From contig CAMPGV010000023.1 in assembly GCA_946885745.1 (NCBI GenBank), positions 1-12,769 on the forward strand: DNA of 12,769 bases, given 5' to 3'. Shown here piece by piece: positions 7,556 through 12,769 of the stretch. Each line of letters opens with the position of its first letter. Within the stretch, counting starts at the first letter, position 1. The DNA is from an uncultured Candidatus Saccharibacteria bacterium (GTDB lineage Bacteria > Patescibacteria > Saccharimonadia > Saccharimonadales > JAEWBQ01). The translations under genes and the position numbers were made by a program. The notes beneath the pieces are model-generated. The model worked only from the letters and a program-made list of their open reading frames with translations, ran no database searches and was not told the DNA's origin.

Positions 7556-7915
7556 TTGGCAACCAAAAAAGCATCGTCAACAAAAAAGGCTCCAGAGGCC
7601 AAGACTCGGGTGACTCGCATTAGTGCCACCGAAACCCCAACACCAAAAGCAGCACCTTCAAAGAAGCAATCAGCAGTCAGCGTTGACACAGCGCCAAAGA
7701 AGAACCGTAGTATACGCGGTGCCGCTAAGCCATTTGTATCTCTCGGCGGCTACTTTAAAGGCGCGTGGCAAGAACTACGCGAAGTACGTTGGCCAGATCG
7801 CCGTGCTACATGGAGTATGACCGGTGCACTACTCGGCTTTACCGCGTTTTTCGTCGCCCTCATCCTGCTACTTGATGCGCTATTTAAATATATTTTTGAA
7901 CTGATTTTACAATAA
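7556..7915 (+). CDS. secE: preprotein translocase subunit SecE
   Basis: SecE is the small essential clamp subunit of the SecYEG protein channel. The 119-aa product has the typical C-terminal core: the cytoplasmic amphipathic region GAWQELREVRWPDR at about 69-82, then a single membrane helix at about 87-109. The first 60 residues are a Lys/Ala/Thr/Pro-rich extension that looks disordered. I take the TTG at 7556 as start because GGAGAG sits 5 nt upstream and the protein then begins with an MATKKA-type sequence. The next gene is nusG, 8 nt after the stop, the classic pairing that confirms the assignment. Confidence 0.93.
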   Translation: MATKKASSTKKAPEAKTRVTRISATETPTPKAAPSKKQSAVSVDTAPKKNRSIRGAAKPFVSLGGYFKGAWQELREVRWPDRRATWSMTGALLGFTAFFVALILLLDALFKYIFELILQ

Positions 7916-7923
7916 GGAGATCT

Positions 7924-8469
7924 ATGAGTAAGAATCGTTATGACAGTACCCGCCAATGGTACGCCATCCACACCTACAGCGGCTATGAAGAAAAAGTAGC
8001 TGATAGCATCCGCCAGCGCATTAACGCTGTCGACATGGCCGACAAGATTTTTGACGTCATGGTACCAAAAGAAAAGCAAATTCAGATCAAGAATGGTAAG
8101 CGCAAGGTTGTCGAAAGCAAGATCTTCCAAGGTTACGCCCTCGTAGAGATGAAGCTGACCGATGAAACTTGGTACATTGTTCGCAACACACCTGGCGTGA
8201 CCGGTTTTGTTGGTAGTGGCACCGAGCCAACTCCAGTATCTGAAAGTGAGATCAGCAAGATCAAGAAGCGCATGGGCGTCGAAGATCCAAAGCACAACAT
8301 CGACTTCTCAGAAGGTGAAGTTGTCTCAATTACTGACGGTCCTTTCAAGGGCTTCGATGGCGCCATCTCTGAAATCGACACCCAAAAGGGTAAGATCAAG
8401 GTTATGGTCAGTATGTTCGGCCGCGACACACCGGTTGAGCTCGACGCACTCCAAGTCAAGAAAGTCTAA
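7924..8469 (+). CDS. nusG: transcription termination/antitermination factor NusG
   Basis: NusG binds RNA polymerase through its NGN domain and contacts Rho or ribosomal protein S10 through its KOW domain, linking transcription to termination or translation. The 181-aa product shows the NGN domain at about 11-113 (QWYAIHTYSGYEEKV, KIFQGYALVEM, TWYIVRNTPGVTGFVG) and the KOW domain at about 128-160 (EGEVVSITDGPFKGFDG). The length is normal, with no inserted domain. A strong AAGGAG at 7914-7919, partly inside the secE stop codon, sets the ATG. The secE-nusG unit ends in a strong intrinsic terminator, so rplK is read separately. Confidence 0.97.
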   Translation: MSKNRYDSTRQWYAIHTYSGYEEKVADSIRQRINAVDMADKIFDVMVPKEKQIQIKNGKRKVVESKIFQGYALVEMKLTDETWYIVRNTPGVTGFVGSGTEPTPVSESEISKIKKRMGVEDPKHNIDFSEGEVVSITDGPFKGFDGAISEIDTQKGKIKVMVSMFGRDTPVELDALQVKKV

Positions 8470-8475
8470 CAACTC

Positions 8476-8503
8476 AAACACCTCCTCCGGGAGGTGTTTT
8501 TTT
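8476..8503 (+). terminator. intrinsic terminator after nusG
   Basis: A 10-bp stem (8476-8485 with 8490-8499) is capped by C(TCCG)G, a UNCG-type tetraloop, and runs into seven or more T. It begins 7 nt after the nusG stop. Confidence 0.92.
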
Positions 8504-8519
8504 AAGGAAAAATACAGCC

Positions 8520-9011
8520 ATGCCTGGCTTTGAATATACACCCGAAGAACAACTAACGGCTGCTGCTCCACAGCCGGAAAGTAACACGCATCAAATCCCA
8601 CTATACGTAGTGGCCTTTAAGGAATCTTTAACAAAAGACCCTTCGATCATCACGCGCCCAGATATGCGACTCCTCCTAGGTAGGCGCGTGGCAACCCGAT
8701 CAATCGAATCCGACGCCAATGAAATTGCTCGCCAACACCAGATCATTTCGTCAGGTCATGCGCGGCTCATGGTACCCTTTAATAACGAAGAGCCTTATAC
8801 ACAAGGCTACAGCGTTCGACGTGCCAATCACACACCCCTCCCGAATATCGCCGATTTCACTCGAACAGACTACGAAGCAGAGCACGGCCTCTCGCTGGAG
8901 CTGCACAACTATTCGAGTCTTGTCGAACGGCTTGAACAAATCCCAGATCGTCAGCTTGAGGCTGCCTACCTTCGAAAATTTGGCGACTTCATCCTTACGC
9001 ACCGCGGTTAG
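8520..9011 (+). CDS. unknown 163-aa soluble protein
   Basis: I do not recognise a family. The protein starts with an acidic, Gln/Ala/Pro-rich tail, has no membrane helix or signal peptide, and continues with a mixed alpha/beta region. A PDMRLLLGRRVATRS segment lies near residues 48-62, a Tyr-rich stretch is in the middle, and an acidic/Leu helix (SSLVERLEQIPDRQLEAAYLRKFGDF) stands near the end. AAGGA at 8504-8508 lies 11 nt before the ATG and overlaps the end of the nusG terminator T-tract, so expression may depend on read-through from nusG or on a promoter I cannot see. The reading frame is full length and well isolated from other frames, which makes it a real gene. It ends 4 nt before the rplK promoter. 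Confidence 0.7.
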   Translation: MPGFEYTPEEQLTAAAPQPESNTHQIPLYVVAFKESLTKDPSIITRPDMRLLLGRRVATRSIESDANEIARQHQIISSGHARLMVPFNNEEPYTQGYSVRRANHTPLPNIADFTRTDYEAEHGLSLELHNYSSLVERLEQIPDRQLEAAYLRKFGDFILTHRG

Positions 9012-9015
9012 CACC

Positions 9016-9044
9016 TTGCTTTTTCCTCTGTTTTCGGCTACAAT
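9016..9044 (+). promoter_or_regulatory. rplK promoter
   Basis: TTGCTT at 9016-9021 and TACAAT at 9039-9044 are separated by 17 nt. The start would be near 9051, leaving a leader of about 50 nt. Confidence 0.72.
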
Positions 9045-9057
9045 ATGACAGTTACGC

Positions 9058-9085
9058 ACTAAATATAGCTTCAATAATATTTAGT
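9058..9085 (+). promoter_or_regulatory. hairpin in the rplK leader
   Basis: ACTAAATAT (9058-9066) and ATATTTAGT (9077-9085) form a perfect 9-bp, AT-rich stem with a 10-nt loop, between the predicted transcript start and the Shine-Dalgarno AAGGA at 9091-9095. It has no T-tract, so it is not a terminator. Confidence 0.55.
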
Positions 9086-9101
9086 ACAAGAAGGAAAAAT
9101 T

Positions 9102-9527
9102 ATGGCAAAGAAAGTTATCGGCAACCTCAAGCTCCGTATTCCAGCTGGCCGCGCGACCGCAGGTCCTCCAGTTGGTTCAACACTTGGTCAATGGGGCCTC
9201 AACATGATGGATTTCATCAATCCATTTAACGACGCAACTAAAGACCTTATGGGCAAGGACGTTATCGTTCACCTCCAGGTTTTTGAAGACCGTACATTCA
9301 CATGGAAGTCACTTGGTCAGCCAGTTGACGACATGATTCGTGAGCGCGCTGGCATCCAAAAGGGAAGCGCTAAGCCTCACACCGACAAGGTTGGCAAAAT
9401 CACTCGCGCTCAGCTCGAGGAAATCGCTGAAATCAAGAAAGACCAGCTTAATGCTATCGATCTTGAAGGCCGCGTCAAGGTTATCGCTGGTTCAGCACGC
9501 TCAATGGGCGTCGAAATCGCCGAATAA
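9102..9527 (+). CDS. rplK: 50S ribosomal protein L11
   Basis: L11 is part of the GTPase-associated centre of the large subunit and binds 23S rRNA near the factor site. The 141-aa product is of normal length. The N-terminal domain carries IPAGRATAGPPVGSTLGQWGLN (13-34) with the conserved proline pair. The C-terminal RNA-binding domain carries ERAGIQKGSAKPHTDKVGKITRAQ (81-104) and the end signature VIAGSARSMGVEI (127-139). TLGQWGLN is a mild departure from the common ALGQ.G.N pattern. Start chosen at the ATG 6 nt after AAGGA. Unlike in most bacteria, rplA does not follow directly; a terminator and a minus-strand gene come next. Confidence 0.97.
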   Translation: MAKKVIGNLKLRIPAGRATAGPPVGSTLGQWGLNMMDFINPFNDATKDLMGKDVIVHLQVFEDRTFTWKSLGQPVDDMIRERAGIQKGSAKPHTDKVGKITRAQLEEIAEIKKDQLNAIDLEGRVKVIAGSARSMGVEIAE

Positions 9528-9540
9528 TCTATCGACCAAT

Positions 9541-9573
9541 AAAAATACCGTCGCAATCGCGGCGGTATTTTTT
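9541..9573. terminator. bidirectional terminator between rplK and the convergent membrane protein gene
   Basis: The stem 9541-9554 with 9559-9572 (14 bp with one G-T pair, AATC loop) has an A-run on the left and a T-run on the right, so it can end transcripts from both sides. Confidence 0.88.
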
Positions 9574-9591
9574 GTTCTTGATTCATGGAGT

Positions 9592-10446
9592 TTACCTACT
9601 CGCTTGCACCATACTCCGTCGAGGCTGCACAAGCCATACACCAGAAATGTAGGTGGCTACTACGAGGCTTAGCGTCGCCCACTGCGTAATAGCCTCGATG
9701 GCACCCTGCTGCTCAATTGAGCTGTTACTTGCTGCAATCACACCTTGTGAAATCGCCATTGAACCAAATACCGCGATAACGCCCACCATACCGACCAGGC
9801 TAGCCACGAGAATCACCCGAAACAGCCGCTGCAAACGGGCTAATCCGGTCATCGCACGGTACGCAACCATAACCGCTAATAAGGGAAACCCGATCACACT
9901 CACAAGCGACAGCAAATCACTCGGCTGTCCATCGACAAATATAGGCATAGCGAGGTTGCCTACAAAAAGCAGCACTACTACAATCGAAAGCGCCACAAAG
10001 AACTTTGTGCGCTGAAGCCACCATTTGCGCCAGACGGCCACCACAAGAAGCCCGCCAAGCGACGCAACAATACCAATCAGCGACGGAACCGCCATGACGA
10101 GAGGTGAAAATAAATTAAATACACCCGCCATCTGAAGCCCGAAACCAGACACGAAAGTAAGTAGCAGGCTAGCGATCATGACGACCGAGCCCGCCGTTAG
10201 GCGGTGCCATACCGCTCCACGCGGCACCATTACGATGCCAGCGACAAAAGGTATAACGGCCGCCGCGACCGTTGCCAGCATAATCACTAAATCGGTCCCG
10301 AACATCCCATCATGCCCCATTCGCATATAAAAGGCCTGTTGGATACTGAGCATAACAATCAACAGAGCGATAAAGCCAAGTGAAACAAGGCTGAATAACA
10401 TTTGAAAACGTAACGGCAGTTGAGCAAGAGATAGCGAGGTGTGCAT
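9592..10446 (-). CDS. unknown polytopic membrane protein, about 8 TM segments
   Basis: The 284-aa product is almost wholly hydrophobic, with helices at about 17-36, 53-74, 85-104, 112-138, 148-170, 178-198, 210-230 and 254-273. Short Arg/Lys-rich loops (for example WRKWWLQRTK at 139-148 and RLQRLFR at 204-210) probably face the cytoplasm. I see no transporter or enzyme signature, and no charged residues inside the helices that would suggest ion transport. It sits on the opposite strand between rplK and rplA, with its own promoter (extended -10 ending 6 nt before the ATG) and the shared terminator at 9541-9573. Function unknown. Confidence 0.75.
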   Translation of the reverse strand: MHTSLSLAQLPLRFQMLFSLVSLGFIALLIVMLSIQQAFYMRMGHDGMFGTDLVIMLATVAAAVIPFVAGIVMVPRGAVWHRLTAGSVVMIASLLLTFVSGFGLQMAGVFNLFSPLVMAVPSLIGIVASLGGLLVVAVWRKWWLQRTKFFVALSIVVVLLFVGNLAMPIFVDGQPSDLLSLVSVIGFPLLAVMVAYRAMTGLARLQRLFRVILVASLVGMVGVIAVFGSMAISQGVIAASNSSIEQQGAIEAITQWATLSLVVATYISGVWLVQPRRSMVQASR

Positions 10447-10461
10447 ATTTCGATCTTATCA
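10444..10461 (-). promoter_or_regulatory. extended -10 giving leaderless mRNA of the membrane protein gene
   Basis: On the minus strand TGATAAGAT (10461 to 10453) is an extended -10 with 6 nt to the ATG at 10446. The -35 region is poor. Confidence 0.5.
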
Positions 10462-10526
10462 CGCCGAGTTCCCCGTAAGCCATAACCGTACCGATCAGCG
10501 ACTAGTTGTAAAAAATGCTTACGTCG

Positions 10527-10557
10527 TTGACGCTTCAACTAAACAACGCGCTATACT
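10527..10557 (+). promoter_or_regulatory. promoter of the candidate RNA between rplK and rplA
   Basis: TTGACG at 10527-10532 and TATACT at 10552-10557 are both good hexamers, with a long spacer of 19 nt. The start would be near the G at 10564. Confidence 0.5.
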
Positions 10558-10563
10558 AAGAGT

Positions 10564-10778
10564 GGTCATGTGAGTACTGGGAGACCTTTCAACCCGCAGA
10601 CCTTCATACACAATAGTCGACATACACACCGGCAACGCGCAAGGCGTCCCTGTCGCAACTACATATTCAATCGCTACTTCAGGTGATACAGCAGGCCCTT
10701 AGGCGGTAGGCGTCTGTCTCCTCGTAGCTTACTCATAAATCCGCAACTGACGCGACTTTCTTGTTGTCAGTTTTTTGT
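10564..10778 (+). ncRNA. candidate structured non-coding RNA or long leader, about 210 nt
   Basis: This gene-free stretch lies between a promoter and an intrinsic terminator. By hand it folds into a long closing helix: 10569-10576 pairs with 10730-10737 (8 bp, one G-U), and GGGAGAC at 10579-10585 pairs with 10716-10722. Inside, CCGC at 10594-10597 can pair with GCGG at 10703-10706, ACGC/GCGT at 10635-10647 can form a small hairpin, and CTGT at 10650-10653 can pair with ACAG at 10688-10691. A rod-like RNA of this length with closed ends recalls 6S RNA, but I see no decisive 6S feature. It is not tRNA, tmRNA, RNase P RNA or SRP RNA by their motifs. It could also be a regulatory leader of the small protein gene 40 nt further on. 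Confidence 0.45.
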
Positions 10779-10780
10779 TT
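10745..10780 (+). terminator. intrinsic terminator after the candidate RNA
   Basis: AACTGAC (10745-10751) pairs with GTCAGTT (10766-10772) around a 14-nt loop and runs into a T-tract ending near 10780. It stands about 40 nt before the small protein gene, so it could act as a plain terminator or as an attenuator. Confidence 0.65.
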
Positions 10781-10818
10781 ACCTAAAAACAACTACTTAT
10801 ATCTCTAGGAGTATGAAT

Positions 10819-11070
10819 ATGAACCAATCAACTACTATCAACCATCCAGTCGCCGTAACCGCAATGGGCTTCGGTCGCGATATGCGAGCCTACCCACGCC
10901 GCATGGAGTATCAAGGGGCAACCTACGACTTCATCGACGCCGGGCTGCGTCTTGTCGTAAAGAGCGGGGAAAAGATTGCCGAGATCCTCACACTGAGCGA
11001 TGGCGCCAATCAGTTCCGCCTCAAGAGCGACAACCACGGCGGCAGCTGGACACTGCTTAGCATCAGCTAA
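10819..11070 (+). CDS. unknown 83-aa small protein
   Basis: I do not recognise a family. The product is soluble, with a flexible N-terminus (about 15 residues) followed by a compact, probably beta-rich region: GFGRDMRAYPRRMEYQG, TYDFIDAGLRLVVKSGEKIAEILTLSDG, and the ending QFRLKSDNHGGSWTLLSIS. The basic patch near residues 20-29 would suit nucleic-acid binding, but that is a guess. AGGAG at 10807-10811 lies 7 nt before the ATG at 10819 and only 1 nt before the ATG at 10813, so I choose 10819. A weak promoter (TTGTTT 10775, TATATC 10798) could instead give a leaderless start at 10813 (85 aa). The gene has its own terminator and lies between a candidate structured RNA and rplA. Confidence 0.7.
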   Translation: MNQSTTINHPVAVTAMGFGRDMRAYPRRMEYQGATYDFIDAGLRLVVKSGEKIAEILTLSDGANQFRLKSDNHGGSWTLLSIS

Positions 11071-11087
11071 CAGGAGAGTAGAAGCGA

Positions 11088-11114
11088 GAGGGGAGCTGAG
11101 GCTCCTCTTTTGTT
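11088..11114 (+). terminator. intrinsic terminator after the 83-aa protein gene
   Basis: GAGGGGAGC pairs with GCTCCTCTT around a TGAG loop (11088-11096 with 11101-11109, two wobble pairs), followed by TTTTGTTTG. Confidence 0.75.
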
Positions 11115-11149
11115 TGCCTCGGCTACCTCTGGTAATTTTGATAAATTTA

Positions 11150-11158
11150 TGTTACAAT
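11150..11158 (+). promoter_or_regulatory. rplA promoter, extended -10
   Basis: TGTTACAAT is an extended -10 (TGn plus TACAAT). No good -35 is seen at 17 nt. The start would be near 11165, leaving a leader of about 60 nt before rplA. Confidence 0.6.
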
Positions 11159-11176
11159 AAAAGGACAGTAAATCAA

Positions 11177-11210
11177 TGTTGGGAGGCCGTAAAACGCCGC
11201 TATTACCACA
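11177..11210 (+). promoter_or_regulatory. candidate L1-binding site in the rplA leader
   Basis: TTGGGAGGC at 11179-11187 is nearly the same as GTGGGAGGC of the L1 site in 23S rRNA (helices 76-77, as I recall the E. coli sequence). The facing strand ends in TATTACCAC (11201-11209), like the rRNA ATACCACC strand. TGG at 11180-11182 pairs with CCA at 11206-11208. GAG then faces an A/T-rich internal loop, and GGC/GCC plus a short AT-rich loop close the top. L1 autoregulates its own mRNA in many bacteria by binding such an rRNA mimic. The fold is hand-made, with one bulge in the lower stem. Confidence 0.4.
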
Positions 11211-11225
11211 GAAAGGATAGTTGTT

Positions 11226-12236
11226 ATGGCAAAGAAAGCCGAACTACTTGAAAAGGCCGCTGAGCTTAAGCTCGAGGTCACCGAAAAGAACACGATTGCA
11301 GAGATCGAAGCTGCGATCCTCGCAGTTGAAAATGCACCAAGCGACATGGAAGTTACTGCTGTCGTTATTGAAACAACCGACGAGCCAAAGGCGGCAAAGG
11401 CCGGCAAGCGTAGCGAGAAGTCCCTTGCTGAAGCTGAAGCTAAGGCAGAGAAGGAAGCTCGCAAGGAAGCTGGCGACACTACTCCTCAGTCTGAAGAAGC
11501 CGAAGCTCGCTCAACTAAGGGCCCTAAGCCAGTTGTTCGTCCATTGATCGAACGCCGTGGCAAGAACTACCGCAAGCTTGCTGAGCAGGTTGAAGCAGGC
11601 AAGACTTACACTCTCGCAGAAGCTCTTGAGCTCGCTACCAAGACTAGCCCAAGCAAGTTTGACGCTAGCGTTGAAGTACACGTACGCCTCGGTGTTGACC
11701 CACGTCAGGCCGACCAGAACATCCGTACAACCGTATCACTTCCAAACGGTACTGGTAAGACTGTTCGCGTTGCTGTTTTCGCTCCAGAAGCTGAGCTTGC
11801 TGCCGCTAAGGCCGCTGGCGCTGATATCGCTGGTGACGAAGAATTCCTAAAGCAGCTCGACAAAGAAGAGCTTAACTTCGACATCCTCGTTGCAACTCCA
11901 CAGTACATGCCAAAGCTTGGTAAGTACGCTCGTCTGCTTGGTCCACGTGGCCTCATGCCAAACCCTAAGAGCGGTACTGTTGCAACTGACGTTGCGAAGG
12001 CCGTTACTGAAGCTAAAGCTGGTAAGGTTGAGTACCGTGTCGACAAGCAAGCTATCGTTCACCTTAGCATCGGTAAGGTAAGCTTCGGCGCCGCTAAGCT
12101 TGAAGAGAACGCACGTGCATTCTTTGACAGCCTTCAGGCACAGAAGCCAGGCAGCCTTAAGGGCGGCTACGTTAAGACTACTGCTATCAGCACCACTATG
12201 GGTCCTGGCATCAAGGTTGAGAACGTCGTTAGCTAA
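11226..12236 (+). CDS. rplA: 50S ribosomal protein L1 with long N-terminal extension
   Basis: L1 forms the mobile stalk at the E site of the large subunit and often represses its own operon. The core begins near residue 111 (GKNYRKLAEQVEAG) and is complete: FDASVEVHVRLGVDPRQADQNIRTTVSLPNGTGKT at about 144-178, the signature LGPRGLMPNPKSGTV, and the ending TAISTTMGPGIKVE. The total of 336 residues exceeds the usual ~230 by about 105. The extra part starts with KAELLEKAAELKLEVTEKNTIAEIEAAIL, which looks like a helix-extended-loop-helix (SAP/Rho-N type) nucleic-acid binding module, followed by a charged Ala/Glu/Lys linker (about 52-100). AAGGA at 11213-11217 sets the ATG. The gene is monocistronic, between its own promoter and terminator. 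Confidence 0.96.
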   Translation: MAKKAELLEKAAELKLEVTEKNTIAEIEAAILAVENAPSDMEVTAVVIETTDEPKAAKAGKRSEKSLAEAEAKAEKEARKEAGDTTPQSEEAEARSTKGPKPVVRPLIERRGKNYRKLAEQVEAGKTYTLAEALELATKTSPSKFDASVEVHVRLGVDPRQADQNIRTTVSLPNGTGKTVRVAVFAPEAELAAAKAAGADIAGDEEFLKQLDKEELNFDILVATPQYMPKLGKYARLLGPRGLMPNPKSGTVATDVAKAVTEAKAGKVEYRVDKQAIVHLSIGKVSFGAAKLEENARAFFDSLQAQKPGSLKGGYVKTTAISTTMGPGIKVENVVS

Positions 12237-12251
12237 TCTAAGCTACACAAT

Positions 12252-12281
12252 AAAAATCGCCTCATTATGAGGCGATTTTTT
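12252..12281. terminator. bidirectional terminator after rplA
   Basis: A 13-bp stem (12252-12264 with 12268-12280) with a TTA loop has an A-run on the left and a T-run on the right. The loop TTA is at the same time the stop codon (minus strand) of the convergent gene. Confidence 0.92.
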
Positions 12282-12768
12282 GTTTGATAGCGTTGTCGGG
12301 CAGAGGCTTACGGCGAGTAGCCAGCGAGACTACCGCACCACCAATTAACCTTACAAGCCCGTCAGTAATAGGCTGCAATTCATCACGAAGCGTATGCCGC
12401 TCCTCGATAGACGGCTCCTCGTCCGGTTCAAAATAATCTATATCATACTCAGCCGGTATCTGCGGCTGCTCCTGCTTGTGAGAGCCCGGCACACTCTCGA
12501 CCGACTGCACCTCTTTGGCAGGAATATAAAAGTATGCAGCATCCTCAACGGCACGATCAAGCACTTCCGATGACGGCTTAATGAGCGTATACATTAGCTC
12601 AAGCTCATGTGTCGAAAGTGGCTGTCCATCTATCGTAATTACCGTTCCGTTGTGCACACTCAACTGGCGGCGCAACCCAAGCATATCCTCCTCGGTAGCC
12701 TCCAGGAGATCAGAAGAAATGTAGTCGAGAATGGTACGCCGAGTACGATCATAATCATTTTCATTGCT
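12265..12768 (-). CDS. unknown protein, 5' end beyond the window
   Basis: The frame is open to the window edge. The ATG at 12684 would give 139 aa, but 28 further in-frame codons lie upstream without a stop, so the true start is probably outside. The visible 167 residues are soluble and acidic: an N-terminal charged helical part (RRTILDYISSDLLEATEEDMLGLRRQL), then VHNGTVITIDGQPLSTHELELMYTLIKPS, a Glu/Pro/Gln-rich middle (near EYDIDYFEPDEEPSIEERH) and a basic C-terminus. I recognise no family. It is convergent with rplA, and its stop codon sits in the loop of the shared terminator. Confidence 0.65.
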   Translation of the reverse strand, partial: SNENDYDRTRRTILDYISSDLLEATEEDMLGLRRQLSVHNGTVITIDGQPLSTHELELMYTLIKPSSEVLDRAVEDAAYFYIPAKEVQSVESVPGSHKQEQPQIPAEYDIDYFEPDEEPSIEERHTLRDELQPITDGLVRLIGGAVVSLATRRKPLPDNAIKQKIAS

Positions 12769-12769
12769 A

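Noticed and set aside
10564..10778. tRNA, tmRNA, RNase P RNA or SRP RNA in the gene-free stretch
   Set aside because: No T-loop GGTTCRANTCC, no CCA end, no tmRNA tag frame, no RNase P core and no SRP apical motif on either strand.
11147..11479. Minus-strand 110-aa frame opposite the start of rplA
   Set aside because: Ser/Ala-rich sequence produced by the complementary strand of the Ala/Glu/Lys-rich extension.
1..12769. Recoding of TGA to glycine
   Set aside because: All conserved proteins are complete under the standard code without any in-frame TGA at glycine positions.
1..12769. CRISPR arrays, insertion sequences or prophage genes
   Set aside because: No spaced direct repeats, transposase, integrase or terminal inverted repeats were seen; the window is ordinary chromosome with lineage-specific genes.

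Overview
The window looks like a chromosomal segment of a Patescibacteria (CPR) bacterium, most likely a Saccharibacteria (TM7) lineage. I infer this from the gene style and cannot confirm it by search. The supporting signs are: SecE, NusG, L11 and L1 in order but with the L11-L1 pair broken apart; ribosomal protein L1 with a long N-terminal extension; tightly packed genes with 3-10 nt gaps or 4 nt overlaps; promoters placed so close to start codons that the mRNAs would be leaderless; and several proteins with no family I recognise. Base composition is near 50% GC by eye. The standard genetic code works throughout. All 16 genes stop with TAA (11) or TAG (5), and none with TGA.

Left part (1-7457), metabolic and envelope genes: the 3' end of a secreted SGNH esterase; a SRAP (YedK/HMCES-type) abasic-site DNA crosslinking protein; then on the minus strand a diacylglycerol-kinase-type lipid kinase downstream of a DUF475/TerC-like membrane protein (3 nt apart). 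A divergent promoter region at about 3269-3340 separates these from a plus-strand group: P-loop kinase, YgjP-like zinc metallopeptidase, and an orphan membrane sensor histidine kinase with PAS domain. A minus-strand family 2 glycosyltransferase with membrane anchors follows, tail to tail with the kinase.

Right part (7458-12769), transcription/translation core: secE-nusG behind a good sigma70-type promoter with a short 5' stem-loop, closed by a terminator with a UNCG-type loop; an unknown 163-aa protein; rplK with its own promoter, a 9-bp leader hairpin and its own terminator; a minus-strand 8-TM membrane protein; about 370 bp without a protein gene that carries a promoter, a foldable ~210-nt transcript and an intrinsic terminator (candidate non-coding RNA or leader); a small unknown 83-aa protein; rplA with its own promoter and a leader resembling the L1 binding site of 23S rRNA; and the 3' part of an unknown minus-strand gene running off the window.

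The most unusual points are the candidate structured RNA next to the small protein gene between rplK and rplA, the extended L1 protein with its private leader, the repeated leaderless-promoter layout, and the lack of TGA stops.
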